Positions 17,132-25,713 of a DNA stretch of 64,000 nucleotides are shown piece by piece; position 1 is the stretch's first letter; every line of letters begins with the position of its first letter. The stretch covers positions 142,444-206,443 of the forward strand of contig NZ_AUFT01000015.1 of NCBI RefSeq assembly GCF_000426645.1, in the 5' to 3' direction. Origin of the DNA: Nakamurella lactea DSM 19367. GTDB lineage: Bacteria; Actinomycetota; Actinomycetes; Mycobacteriales; Nakamurellaceae. The position numbers and the translations under genes are program-made. The notes beneath the pieces are model-generated. The model searched no databases, was not told the origin of the DNA, and saw nothing but the letters and a program-made list of their open reading frames with translations.

Positions 17132-17230
17132 TTGCGTTTCAATCATTACTATCCTAGTAGTCACAGTGCGGTAGTTCGGCCCGCCAGTTGTAGGCAAGGT
17201 GCACACCGACAGCTGATGTACTGACGATGC

Positions 17231-17994
17231 GTCCTGATCGACGAGATCGACCAGCAGGTGATCGCCATCGCATGAACCACCCGGACGTCTGAAATGCCGT
17301 CGATGCCGCCCACACCCACGGCATTGGCGACGCTGTAAAGCCCACGCACTACAACTCGATGGTAGCGGTGGTGGTACTGACCGGCACCGGCGAGCTGGCC
17401 TTCTGCGCCGGAGCAGACCTGAAGGCCAGGGCCCGCGGGGAGTGTCTGCGCCTGGACGAGGGTCGCTTCCACGGGTGAGGCTTCGCCGGGGTGACCCGGC
17501 ATCCCGTTGACAAGGCCGGTGATTACAGCGGTCAACGGGGTACGCAAGCGGCTGCGTGGAGTTGCTGCCCGCGGCGCACTTGGCGCTGGCGGCCTCGCAC
17601 GCGACTTCGCCCAGCCCGGATACGGATCGACGCGCCGACCGAAGCGTGCGGATCGGCCGGCTGGCGCGGCGAATCCCGCCAAAGGCTGCGACGGCGATGC
17701 TGTTGCCCCGATCGACGCCGGCACCGCGGCCGAAATCGCCCTGGTGAACCAGGCGGTTCCTGACCCCGGCGTGCACACGGTGGCCAGGAATCTAGTGCTG
17801 GCATCGCAGCAACTTGATCGCGGTACGCGCCGGCAAGCAACTGATATGCGCATCCCGGACCGTCCCGCGCTGGATGAATAGAAGCGCCGGGCGGCCTACC
17901 ACAGCGACTGGCCGTGTTCCGGGCATCGGAGGGCGTCCGGAACAGCCGGGCGGCCGTTCTGCACGAGTGGCCGCCGCTGTGGACCGAGTGGTGA
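17231..17994 (+). pseudogene. Decayed enoyl-CoA hydratase (crotonase) gene
   Basis: Crotonase fragments occur in the right order over about 255 codons, the normal length of the family, but in changing frames. From 17231: VLIDEIDQQVIAI; from 17272: NHPDV, stop (17290), NAVDAA; at about 17371: VLTGTGELAFCAGADLK; from 17479: GFAGVTRHPVDK; from 17516: PVITAVNGV; from 17553: CVELLPAAHLALAASHAT and later LARRIPPK; from 17729: AEIALVNQAVPD; from 17814: LIAVRAGKQLI; from 17908: LAVFRASEGVRN to a stop at 17992-17994. This needs at least one in-frame stop and about six frameshifts, so it is a true pseudogene and not one sequencing error. It may be the remnant of the region's former third crotonase. Confidence 0.85.
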
Positions 17995-18039
17995 CCACCT
18001 GCCTTGACTCCGGTGCTGATACCTCTGCATGATTCGACC

Positions 18040-18537
18040 ATGAGCCATCCGCAGACTCACGGAACCGGATCATCACCGGCAGCGCGTGAGTTCCCCGACA
18101 TCGATGAATTCGCGGCCGCCACAGGAACTCTTCTGGGTCACAGCTCGTGGGTGCCGATCACGCAGGAGCGGGTGAACACCTTCGCCGACGCCACCGACGA
18201 CCACCAGTGGATCCATGTCGACCCTGACCGTGCCGCCACCGGCCCGTTCGGCAGAACAGTCGCCCACGGCTACCTGACCGCGTCCTTGATCCCGCGGCTC
18301 AGCTCGGAGGTATACCGGGTCGTTGGACTAAGCATGCGCATCAACTACGGCAGCGACAAGTTCCGCTTCCCCGCCCCGGTGCCGGTCGGCGCGCGTGTCC
18401 GGGCCGCTGTCGAACTGCTCGCGGTCGAAACACGGCCGCAGGGCGTTCTGGCCCGCACCCGGGTGACCGTTGAGATTGAGGGCAGCGACAAGCCGGCCTG
18501 CGTCGCCGAGATTCTCGGACTGATGGTCACCGACTGA
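18040..18537 (+). CDS. MaoC-family (R)-specific enoyl-CoA hydratase-like protein
   Basis: Hot-dog-fold hydratase of 165 residues. The hydratase-2 motif is complete: FADATDDHQWIHVDPDRA supplies the catalytic Asp and His, followed by FGRTVAHGYLTASLIP. It would hydrate a 2-enoyl-CoA with R stereochemistry, complementary to the S-specific crotonases of the region. I chose ATG 18040; a TTG at 18004 is in frame and neither has a clear ribosome-binding site. It follows the crotonase pseudogene by 45 nt, so it may have belonged to the same transcript before that gene decayed (inference). Confidence 0.85.
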   Translation: MSHPQTHGTGSSPAAREFPDIDEFAAATGTLLGHSSWVPITQERVNTFADATDDHQWIHVDPDRAATGPFGRTVAHGYLTASLIPRLSSEVYRVVGLSMRINYGSDKFRFPAPVPVGARVRAAVELLAVETRPQGVLARTRVTVEIEGSDKPACVAEILGLMVTD

Positions 18538-18755
18538 TGGTCGGGCGCTGGCGACAACGTCTTCGAGCCACGCCCATGAACATTTGTTGGAAGGTCGCGT
18601 CGCGCACGATTCCGTTTGTTCACAACTCGGCGTGGCCGTTCGAAGGCGTACGCGACGAGTCGACCGGCGAGTACTACCCCGGCGCTCGCCCTGGTCCCGG
18701 GGAGGAGGCGGCCTTGGCTTCTATGTTAGCCTCCGCGGTCTGCCATTCAGGACGC
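18538..18755. other. Gap between convergent genes, no recognised gene
   Basis: The frame at about 18575-18730 reads somewhat protein-like (VHNSAWPFEGVRD, YYPGARPGPGEEA) but I recognise no family, and the reading frame runs antisense into the thiolase. It may be a gene remnant. Confidence 0.3.
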
Positions 18756-19940
18756 TCAAAGACGCTCGAACAACGACGCGAAGCCCATGCCGCCTCCGAC
18801 GCACATGGTCACGACACCGTACCGGCCTCCGCGCCGGCCGAGCTCTCGCAGGAGATGACCGGTGCAGCGAGATCCGGTGGCGCCAAACGGATGTCCGATC
18901 GCGATAGCTCCGCCGTTGACGTTCAGCTTCTCTAGCGGGATGTTGAGCTCCCGCTGACAGGCCAGTACCTGGGATGCGAAAGCCTCGTTGAGTTCGAACA
19001 GGTCGATGTCGTCCACAGACAGATTGAACCGGTCGAGCAGCTTGGGTACCGCGTGGATAGGGCCGATTCCCATCTCGTCGGGAGCGCAGCCAACGTAGGC
19101 CGACCCCAGATACCGCCCGATCGGGTTGATGCCGTTCCGTGCTGCGTAGCCGGCTTCCATCAGCAGCGTCGCGGACGCGCCGTCGGCCAGCTGAGAACTG
19201 TTCCCCGCAGTAACGGTGCCGCCGTCCAGGAACGATGGCCTCAGCTTGGCGATGTCCTCGTAGGTCGTGCCGGGACGATTGGCCTCGTCCCGGAGGATGG
19301 TGTGTTCTTCACAGACCATTTCGTTGTCGCCGGCACCGGGCTTCAATCGCACCACCTGGAACGGCACGATCTCCTCGTCGAACACGCCGCCGTCCTGGGC
19401 CGCGGCAGTCCGGCGCTGGCTCTCGACGCCGTACCGATCCTGTTCTTCACGCGAGATCCCGTATCGGGCAGCGACATTTTCCGCCGTGATCCCCATCGGC
19501 AGGTAGATGCCAGGAAAGCGTTCGGAGACGACGTCGTTCTTGATCTTGGCTTCGTTGTAGTTGCCATCGCGGATCATAGTGACCGTCTCAACGCCAGCCC
19601 CTATGACGACATCGGCTGCGCCCTCGGCGATCGATGCTGCGGCGATGGCGATCGCCTGGGATCCTGAAGAACAGAACCGGTTTACTGTGACCCCCGTGGT
19701 CCGCTCGGGTAGGCCGGCCAGCAACGCGGCGACCCGAGCGATATTGTTTCCCTGAGGTCCTTCGGGAAAGGCGCAGCCGACCGAGACATCATCGACGGCA
19801 GCCGGATCGAGGTCGTTACGTCGGACGACCGCCTGGATGACGAACGCCAGTTGGTCGTCGGGCCGTGTGTTGTTGAGTGAGCCGCGAAATGCCTTGGTCA
19901 TGCCGATCCGGGCGCTGTCCACGATGACTGCATGTCTCAT
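18756..19940 (-). CDS. Thiolase (acetyl-CoA C-acyltransferase family), second copy
   Basis: Thiolase of 394 residues with the nucleophilic Cys in [26 protein letters not shown], the catalytic His in [16 protein letters not shown] and [11 protein letters not shown]. The sequence begins [20 protein letters not shown], a FadA-like start. The ATG at 19940 is preceded by AAAGGA about 10 nt upstream; a longer frame exists upstream but is not protein-like. It is not close in sequence to the thiolase at 11096-12313, so the two may cleave different 3-oxoacyl-CoAs. It marks the edge of the catabolic region. Confidence 0.88.
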   Translation of the reverse strand: MRHAVIVDSARIGMTKAFRGSLNNTRPDDQLAFVIQAVVRRNDLDPAAVDDVSVGCAFPEGPQGNNIARVAALLAGLPERTTGVTVNRFCSSGSQAIAIAAASIAEGAADVVIGAGVETVTMIRDGNYNEAKIKNDVVSERFPGIYLPMGITAENVAARYGISREEQDRYGVESQRRTAAAQDGGVFDEEIVPFQVVRLKPGAGDNEMVCEEHTILRDEANRPGTTYEDIAKLRPSFLDGGTVTAGNSSQLADGASATLLMEAGYAARNGINPIGRYLGSAYVGCAPDEMGIGPIHAVPKLLDRFNLSVDDIDLFELNEAFASQVLACQRELNIPLEKLNVNGGAIAIGHPFGATGSRCTGHLLRELGRRGGRYGVVTMCVGGGMGFASLFERL

Positions 19941-20587
19941 TCGGTTGCTGATCCTTTCCAGAGAAAGTCGGTCAGGGCGAATAGTCGACCTTTCCGTTCG
20001 TATGCCAGAGGATAGTCGCCGCCAGATTGCCGGAAGTGCCATTCGCGACGCGACAGGTGCATCCGCGCTACCTCCCGCAGTCAGGAGACTCCGTGACCTC
20101 GTCGACGTCGTCGATCACCACCATCTCCGACTTGGCTCCGGCCGGGGTTGCAGAGCGGTGGTTGCGGCGAGTCCCCAGGAAGTCTACGGCGATGACCTGG
20201 CTGGCCACTGACCCAGTCGGCCAACGGGCTGCGTGACCCGGCACAGCACATTCGCTGCGTTGGACCGGCTTCTGGGCAACCACTTCGACTGCCGTGGTGT
20301 CCTAAACCTGCTCACCGCAGCTCCAACCCCCAAGGCACTGCGGACCGTGGCCATGACGGCAACTCTGAGCTACTGCGGTAGAGCCAAGCGGCTGACCAAG
20401 ACACACACGCGCCGCCGGGATACCCGACAATGATCTGCATCCGTTGCGATGCACAAATTGTCCCGAATTCTCAACGGTCGCGATACGCTCTGGGTCGACG
20501 CTGGTCCTTCCTGGTCTGGCCCTCACACCGCAATCAGACTCATGTCTCCGGCGCTGGGTGTCCCGGCGAGCGTTTGTTGATGGGTGC
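19941..20587. other. 647-nt region without a recognised gene
   Basis: Short frames exist on both strands but none has a recognised domain, a convincing start or typical codon use. The stretch separates the catabolic region from the housekeeping genes and may contain remnants too decayed to identify. The promoter of the thiolase gene should lie in its first 100 nt. Confidence 0.4.
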
Positions 20588-20953
20588 TCAGAGTCGTTCG
20601 CGGGCCAGCACCTTGCGGTGCACCCTCTTCTCCACCACGAAGCTCAAGATCGGCACCACGCCCGCCAACAGCACACCGATGATGCCCTTGAAGCTCCACC
20701 GTTCCCGGTAGCCGAGATCGAACGCCAGCAGCACATACGCGGCGTACAGCACGCCGTGGATCGGTCCCCACACCGCCGTCGCCCAGCGCAGGTCGAAGGC
20801 ATATCGCAGCACCATCGCCAGCACCAGGATCAGCAGGCCGACACCGACCACGTACGCCGCGATCCGATAGCGCTGCAATGCCTTTGCCGTCTTCTCGGGC
20901 AGCGCTGCAACGGTCGGCCCAGCAGCCGATCCTGATGATGATTCAACGGCCAC
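20588..20953 (-). CDS. DUF3817-family integral membrane protein
   Basis: Small membrane protein of unknown function, 121 residues. It has hydrophobic segments at about 32-50 (AAYVVGVGLLILVLAMVL), then WGPIHGVLYAAYVLLAFDLG and a third (IIGVLLAGVVPILSFVVEKR), matching the DUF3817 pattern around WGPIHG. The GTG at 20953 is preceded by GAGAGGG and overlaps the upstream gene by 11 nt. It is last in a likely three-gene unit with fbiD and the acidic-tail membrane protein. Confidence 0.75.
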   Translation of the reverse strand: MAVESSSGSAAGPTVAALPEKTAKALQRYRIAAYVVGVGLLILVLAMVLRYAFDLRWATAVWGPIHGVLYAAYVLLAFDLGYRERWSFKGIIGVLLAGVVPILSFVVEKRVHRKVLARERL

Positions 20954-21548
20954 GTCGTTCGTCCCTCTCGGCAAGTGCAGCCAGCGCCCGGTTGTACGCG
21001 GCCAGTTCTGGGTCGTCGTCGTCATCGACCACCTCGACGGTGCCGACGAACGTGCCCTCGTCATAGGAGTCCTCGTCGGCTTCGCCTTCCGCATCGTCAT
21101 CGACGTTGGCGCCGTCGGTTTCGGCGTCGGCGTCGCCGGAATCGGTCTCGCGGGCATCGCCCGCGCGGACCCCGCCGGCCGCGGCTCCTGCCGATCCGTC
21201 GCCGACCGGGGCGGCGTCAGCCCCGAGGTTCTCATCATCAGCGGCGCCGTCGCTCAGAATGGCCGCCAGCCCGTCGTCCAGCTCCTGGCTCTCGGCGGCG
21301 TCCTTCGCCGTCTCCAGACGCAGGAACTTGATCCACATGTAGATGAAGGCGATGCCGAATGCCGGCCAGAGGATCGCGTACGAGAGGTTCTGCAGCGTTC
21401 CGTCCGCGTCCTTCGTGCGGTGCCACTGCCACAGCCCCAGCCGACAGCAGACCAGGAACGCGACCACCACCAGTAGGTGGCCGAAGATCCACCCCGGCCT
21501 CAGGAAGCGACGGTCCACAGTGGCGACGGTAGCACCGGCGGTCAGCAT
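20943..21548 (-). CDS. Membrane protein with long acidic C-terminal tail
   Basis: Uncharacterised 201-residue protein. The N-terminal part has two hydrophobic segments (FGHLLVVVAFLVCCRLGLWQ and SYAILWPAFGIAFIYMWIKF) like small SURF1-like/DUF actinobacterial proteins. The rest, from about residue 85, is a low-complexity Asp/Glu/Ala-rich tail ending in NRALAALAERDERRGR. The ATG at 21548 overlaps the fbiD stop by 7 nt, so the genes are coupled. The function is not recognised; the tail is probably cytoplasmic and disordered. Confidence 0.7.
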   Translation of the reverse strand: MLTAGATVATVDRRFLRPGWIFGHLLVVVAFLVCCRLGLWQWHRTKDADGTLQNLSYAILWPAFGIAFIYMWIKFLRLETAKDAAESQELDDGLAAILSDGAADDENLGADAAPVGDGSAGAAAGGVRAGDARETDSGDADAETDGANVDDDAEGEADEDSYDEGTFVGTVEVVDDDDDPELAAYNRALAALAERDERRGR

Positions 21549-22207
21549 GCCTGCTCCACGCACGCACGGGCGGACATGGACAGTTCGGCGACCAGCACAC
21601 CGGTCCGCCCGGTGGTGATCTCGGCCAGGTCCTCGGCGGTGTCCACGTCCCGGCGGATCCAGTTGTCGGGCGGCACCTCCAGCGCCAGCGCCCCCGCCGC
21701 CAGGTGGCGGCGGTAGGAGTCCGGTCCGTACCGCGGGCGCAGCGACGCCGGGTCGACGCCGGCCAGCAGCGTGCTGCCGACCCCCTGTCGATCGGCGACC
21801 ACGGCCATCGGCGCCGACTCGCTCGCCCAACCGGCGACGGCCAGGGCCAACGCCGCATCGATGTCGCTGCCGCGGACGCCCGGCAGATCGCCCGGCAGCA
21901 CCGCCACCAGCCCGCTGACCCCGTCCAGCCCATCGGTGATCGCCTCGTTCAACGACGTCGCCGCGGTCAGCCGCACCCGGACCCCGGCCACCTGGGACAG
22001 CAGCGCACCGTCCGGTTCGTTCTCGACGATCACCACCAGGGTGGTCACCGTCCGGGCAGCGGCCGCCGCGGTCACGGTGTCCAGGGCGAGTGCCCTGGCC
22101 ACCCGCCGCCGATCGGCGGGCGCGAGCGCGATCCGGCTCTTGCCGCGCGAAGTCGCCTTCACCGGGACGATCAACGTCCAGCCGGTACCGGCCTGCTCAG
22201 GGGTCAC
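21542..22207 (-). CDS. fbiD: Phosphoenolpyruvate/2-phospholactate guanylyltransferase (F420 biosynthesis)
   Basis: Nucleotidyltransferase of the CofC/FbiD family, which joins GTP to phosphoenolpyruvate or 2-phospho-L-lactate to make the activated precursor of coenzyme F420. Its 221 residues show TLIVPVKATSRGKSRIA at the N-terminus, the usual nucleotide-binding segment, then VLPGDLPGVRGSDID and a C-terminal DVDTAEDLAEI. The GTG at 22207 is preferred over an upstream ATG because the conserved domain starts just after it. Its presence implies that the organism makes F420. It leads a three-gene minus-strand unit. Confidence 0.85.
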   Translation of the reverse strand: MTPEQAGTGWTLIVPVKATSRGKSRIALAPADRRRVARALALDTVTAAAAARTVTTLVVIVENEPDGALLSQVAGVRVRLTAATSLNEAITDGLDGVSGLVAVLPGDLPGVRGSDIDAALALAVAGWASESAPMAVVADRQGVGSTLLAGVDPASLRPRYGPDSYRRHLAAGALALEVPPDNWIRRDVDTAEDLAEITTGRTGVLVAELSMSARACVEQAC

Positions 22208-22273
22208 CGCCCCATTGTCCCCAGTGCGGCAGCCGGCCGACACACCGGTGCTGTGACACTCACCTCCCAGCGA

Positions 22274-23260
22274 TCAGCTCTCCTGCACCCGCCGGCGCTG
22301 TTCGTCGATGTCGTATCCGGCCGGCGGGTACTGCGGATCCAGGCCGGCCAGCGTCGAGAACAGCAGCGAGGCGACCGCCCAATTCCGGTACCACTTCTTG
22401 TCCGACGGGATCACGTGCCACGGCGCGCCGACCGTGCTGCACTTGGCCAGCACATCCGTGTACGCCGTCTGATAGTCGTCCCACAGCAGCCGCTCGTCGA
22501 CGTCGGCCGGGTTGAACTTCCAGTACTTGGTCGGGTCGTCGAGCCGAGCGAGCAACCGCTCCGCCTGCTGCTCTTTGGACACGTGCAGGAAACACTTGAG
22601 CACAGTGACGCCGCTCTTGGCCAACTCCCGTTCGAAGGCATTGATCAGCGCATAGCGCTTGGACCACACCGCTTTCGGCACCAGGTCGTGCACCCGGACG
22701 ATCAACACGTCCTCGTAGTGCGACCGGTTGAAGATGCCGATCTCACCGGCCCGCGGAACCGCCTTGCGGACCCGCCAGAGGAAGTCGTGGGCGAGCTCCT
22801 CGGCCGTCGGGGTCTTGAACGAGGTGAGCCGCACACCGCCCGGATCGAGCAGCCCCATCGCGTGGTTGATCACCCCGTCCTTGCCTGCGGTGTCCATCCC
22901 CTGCAACACCACCAGCACGCTGCGGCGGTTGCCGGCGACGCTCTGCGCGTACAGCTTCTCCTGCAGGTCGGCCAGGCCGGGGCCGAGCTTCTCCAGCGCC
23001 GAGAGCGCGTGCTCCTTGTTCTGCGGCCCGATATCCAGCGGCATGGTGGAGAACGCGGCGAGATCTACCGGCCCGCGCGGCACCCGCAGCGCATCGGCCA
23101 GCTCCGGCGCCGCCGCCCCGGCCGACGACTTCGCGTCGCCGATGAGCCCGTCCTGAGCCGTTGCCACCGCCTTGGCCGACGACTTCGCGGACGACTTTGC
23201 CGACTTGCCGGCTTTCTTGCTCGAGGAGTGCTTGTCCTTCACGGACTTCTTCTTGGCCAT
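22274..23260 (-). CDS. ppk2: Polyphosphate kinase 2 family protein
   Basis: Transfers phosphate between polyphosphate and nucleotides. The catalytic core has Walker A LQGMDTAGKDGVINH, the FNRSHYEDVLIVRVH segment (Walker B region with YED) and DKKWYRNWAVASLL. Of 328 residues, the first 30 are a Lys/Ser/Ala-rich tail (KKKSVKDKHSSSKKAGKS), which could bind polyphosphate or nucleic acid (inference). The ATG at 23260 fits the start of this tail. The subclass (AMP, ADP or polyphosphate-making) cannot be fixed by eye. It may be linked functionally to the polyphosphate glucokinase at 45015. Confidence 0.88.
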   Translation of the reverse strand: MAKKKSVKDKHSSSKKAGKSAKSSAKSSAKAVATAQDGLIGDAKSSAGAAAPELADALRVPRGPVDLAAFSTMPLDIGPQNKEHALSALEKLGPGLADLQEKLYAQSVAGNRRSVLVVLQGMDTAGKDGVINHAMGLLDPGGVRLTSFKTPTAEELAHDFLWRVRKAVPRAGEIGIFNRSHYEDVLIVRVHDLVPKAVWSKRYALINAFERELAKSGVTVLKCFLHVSKEQQAERLLARLDDPTKYWKFNPADVDERLLWDDYQTAYTDVLAKCSTVGAPWHVIPSDKKWYRNWAVASLLFSTLAGLDPQYPPAGYDIDEQRRRVQES

Positions 23261-23576
23261 GGCACACCCTGACACGACTGCACCGCCCGCGCATCCGGCC
23301 CGCCGACGCCGGGCGGGGCCCGATCGGCGCTCCCCCGGAACGTCGATCGGCGTTCCGGGAGGATCAGGCACGCAACAAACGCGGTGTCGTCATCCCCGAC
23401 GACGCATCGAACGGTCCGTGGGAAGGCATCGGTAGGCACCGATCGCTGTGCACACGCCCCGTAGTCTGACGAATACCTCCGGCACCGCCGGAGATCGTGG
23501 CGACCCCGCACCACCCGGGCAGCGGGTCGTCCGGCAATGCCACCGACCCGGCAACCCCAGATGCAGGAGACGCGAC
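23261..23576. other. Divergent intergenic region, no gene
   Basis: 316 nt between the divergent ppk2 and rocD genes. It should hold both promoters. I found no convincing hexamer pair and no gene. AGGAGA (23565-23570) is the rocD ribosome-binding site. Confidence 0.4.
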
Positions 23577-24812
23577 GTGACCAGCAGCACCGACACCTCG
23601 ACCACCGGCGGCAGCTCAGCGGGGCTGATCGCCCTTGACGAGCAGTGGTGCGCGCACAACTACCACCCGCTGCCGGTGGTGATCGCCGGCGCCGAGGGAG
23701 CATGGGTCACCGATGTCGACGGCAAGCGCTATCTGGACCTGCTGGCCGGCTATTCGGCGCTGAACTTCGGCCACCGGCACCCGGCGTTGATCGCCGCGGC
23801 CGTGGAACAACTCGGCCGGGTCACCCTGACCTCGCGGGCCTTCCACCATGACCAACTGGGGCACTTCGCCGCCGAACTCGCACAGCTCACCGGTACCGAG
23901 ATGGTGCTGCCGATGAACTCCGGCGCCGAGGCCGTCGAGTCCGCCCTCAAGGTGGCCCGCAAGTGGGCCTATCAGGTCAAGGGCGTGCCGGAGAACCGGG
24001 CGCAGATCATCACCGCCGGCGGCAATTTCCACGGCCGGACCATCTCGATCGTCTCGTTCTCCGACGACCCGGTCGCCACCGCCGACTACGGCCCGTTCAC
24101 CCCGGGTTTCGTCAGCGTCAAGTACGGCGACCCAGAGGCGCTGGCCGCCGCCTTCACCGCGGACACCGCGGCGGTCCTGGTCGAGCCGATCCAGGGTGAG
24201 GCCGGCGTGATCGTGCCGCCGCCGGGATACCTGGCCGAGCTGCGCCGGCTGTGCGACGAACACAACGTGCTGCTGATCGCCGATGAGATCCAGTCCGGCC
24301 TCGGCCGCACCGGCGAGCTGCTGGCGCTGGATCATGAGGGCGTCCGGGCAGACCTCTACACCCTCGGCAAGGCACTCGGCGGCGGCATCCTGCCGGTCTC
24401 CGCCGTGGTCGGGCGGGCCGACGTGCTCGGCGTGCTGACGCCAGGGACCCACGGTTCGACGTTCGGCGGGAATCCGCTCGCCTGCGCCGTCGGACGGGCA
24501 GTGGTCAAACTGCTGGCGACCGGTGAGATGCAGCAGCGCGCAACGGATCTCGGTGCGCACCTGCACGCCAGACTGGGCGAACTGGTCGGCAACGGGGTGG
24601 CCGAGGTCCGCGGTCGCGGGCTGTGGGCCGGTGTCCAGCTGGCCCCCGGCGCCCCGGCCGGCCGCGCGGTGTCCGAGGCGATGATGCACCGCGGGGTGCT
24701 GGTCAAGGAGACCCACGAATCGACGCTGCGGTTCGCCCCGCCACTGGTGATCACCCGGGACGAGATCGACTCATCGGTGGACGCGCTGGCGGCGGTCCTC
24801 GGCGGGTCCTGA
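23577..24812 (+). CDS. rocD: Ornithine aminotransferase
   Basis: PLP enzyme that converts ornithine and 2-oxoglutarate to glutamate semialdehyde and glutamate. Of 411 residues, YHPLPVVIAGAEGAWVTDVD and YLDLLAGYSALNFGHRHP are typical of ornithine over acetylornithine aminotransferases. MNSGAEAVESALK binds the cofactor phosphate, LLIADEIQSGLGRTG supplies the Asp contacting the PLP ring, and YTLGKALGGG contains the Schiff-base Lys. The GTG at 23577 follows AGGAGA. It stands alone in the plus direction; the neighbouring genes give no hint of an arginine catabolic operon. Confidence 0.9.
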   Translation: MTSSTDTSTTGGSSAGLIALDEQWCAHNYHPLPVVIAGAEGAWVTDVDGKRYLDLLAGYSALNFGHRHPALIAAAVEQLGRVTLTSRAFHHDQLGHFAAELAQLTGTEMVLPMNSGAEAVESALKVARKWAYQVKGVPENRAQIITAGGNFHGRTISIVSFSDDPVATADYGPFTPGFVSVKYGDPEALAAAFTADTAAVLVEPIQGEAGVIVPPPGYLAELRRLCDEHNVLLIADEIQSGLGRTGELLALDHEGVRADLYTLGKALGGGILPVSAVVGRADVLGVLTPGTHGSTFGGNPLACAVGRAVVKLLATGEMQQRATDLGAHLHARLGELVGNGVAEVRGRGLWAGVQLAPGAPAGRAVSEAMMHRGVLVKETHESTLRFAPPLVITRDEIDSSVDALAAVLGGS

Positions 24813-24882
24813 CCCGCGCGTCCCGACCCGGCCTCGGCTCGATTCCGGTCGGCCCGATCCCGACTCGTGATGCAATGGCCGG

Positions 24883-25713
24883 GTGCAGATCTTCCGCCCC
24901 GGTTCCGTGACGGCCGGCCACCTGTCCACCATCTCACTGACCGACGCCGGCACGTTCACCACCGATGCCGAGGATCTGCTGGCCGCCGCCATGGCCTGGC
25001 CGTCGCTGGAACCGGACCCGAACGCGAACCCGGACGCGGTCGACAACCGTCCGCCATGGACGTTGCGGGCCAACATGATCGGTTCGCTCGACGGCGGCGC
25101 GACGATCGATGGACGATCGGCCGGCATGGGCACCCTGATCGACCAGAAGCTGATGGGTCTGCAGCGCGACCTGGCCGACGTGGTGCTGGTCGGCGCCGGC
25201 ACGGTGATCGCCGAGAACTACCCGGGCGCGAAGGTATATCCGCGGCGGGCCGCCCGGCGCCGGCGCTGGGGCCGCAGCGAACTCCCGCGATGGGCGATCG
25301 TCGCCTCCCGTCCGTTGCCCGCCGATCTGCCGGCGATCGTCGACAGCGCCGAGCCGCCGTTCGTCATCACCGCGGACGGGGTGGACCAGCCGGCCGGCAC
25401 CGAGGTGATCAGCACCGGGAGCAGCGTGGACGTCGGGGCCGCGCTGCCGTTGCTGGCCGACCGCGGCCAGCGCCGGATCCTCTGTGAGGGCGGCCCGACA
25501 CTGCTCGGGCAACTGGCCGTCGGCGATCACGTCGACGAGCTGTCGCTGACCATCGCGCCGACCCTGCTGGGCACCGGGTCGACCACGCCGATGCTCGGCG
25601 GTGTCGATCTGCTTGCGCAACGGGCGGCCGACGGCGGGGCCGATCGGTGGCGGTTGGTCACCCTGCTCGCGGACGGCGATCACCTGTTCACCCGGTACCG
25701 GAGGGAGCGGTGA
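24883..25713 (+). CDS. Pyrimidine reductase-like (RibD C-terminal domain) protein
   Basis: Dihydrofolate-reductase-fold protein of 276 residues related to the reductase domain of RibD. It has RANMIGSLDGGATIDGRSAG, DVVLVGAGTVIAENYPGAK, ILCEGGPTLLGQLAVGDHVDELSL and LTIAPTLLGTG-type segments. No deaminase domain is present, so it is a stand-alone reductase like M. tuberculosis Rv2671, reported to act in the folate/riboflavin area. The GTG at 24883 begins the domain. The downstream alpha/beta hydrolase start overlaps its stop (GTGA), matching Rv2671-Rv2672 order. Confidence 0.85.
   Translation: MQIFRPGSVTAGHLSTISLTDAGTFTTDAEDLLAAAMAWPSLEPDPNANPDAVDNRPPWTLRANMIGSLDGGATIDGRSAGMGTLIDQKLMGLQRDLADVVLVGAGTVIAENYPGAKVYPRRAARRRRWGRSELPRWAIVASRPLPADLPAIVDSAEPPFVITADGVDQPAGTEVISTGSSVDVGAALPLLADRGQRRILCEGGPTLLGQLAVGDHVDELSLTIAPTLLGTGSTTPMLGGVDLLAQRAADGGADRWRLVTLLADGDHLFTRYRRER

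Noticed and set aside
16316..17776. Extended N-terminus of the GntR-type regulator (frame open to 17776)
   Set aside because: The extra 230 codons overlap the antisense crotonase pseudogene, show no domain, and a strong ribosome-binding site precedes ATG 17092.
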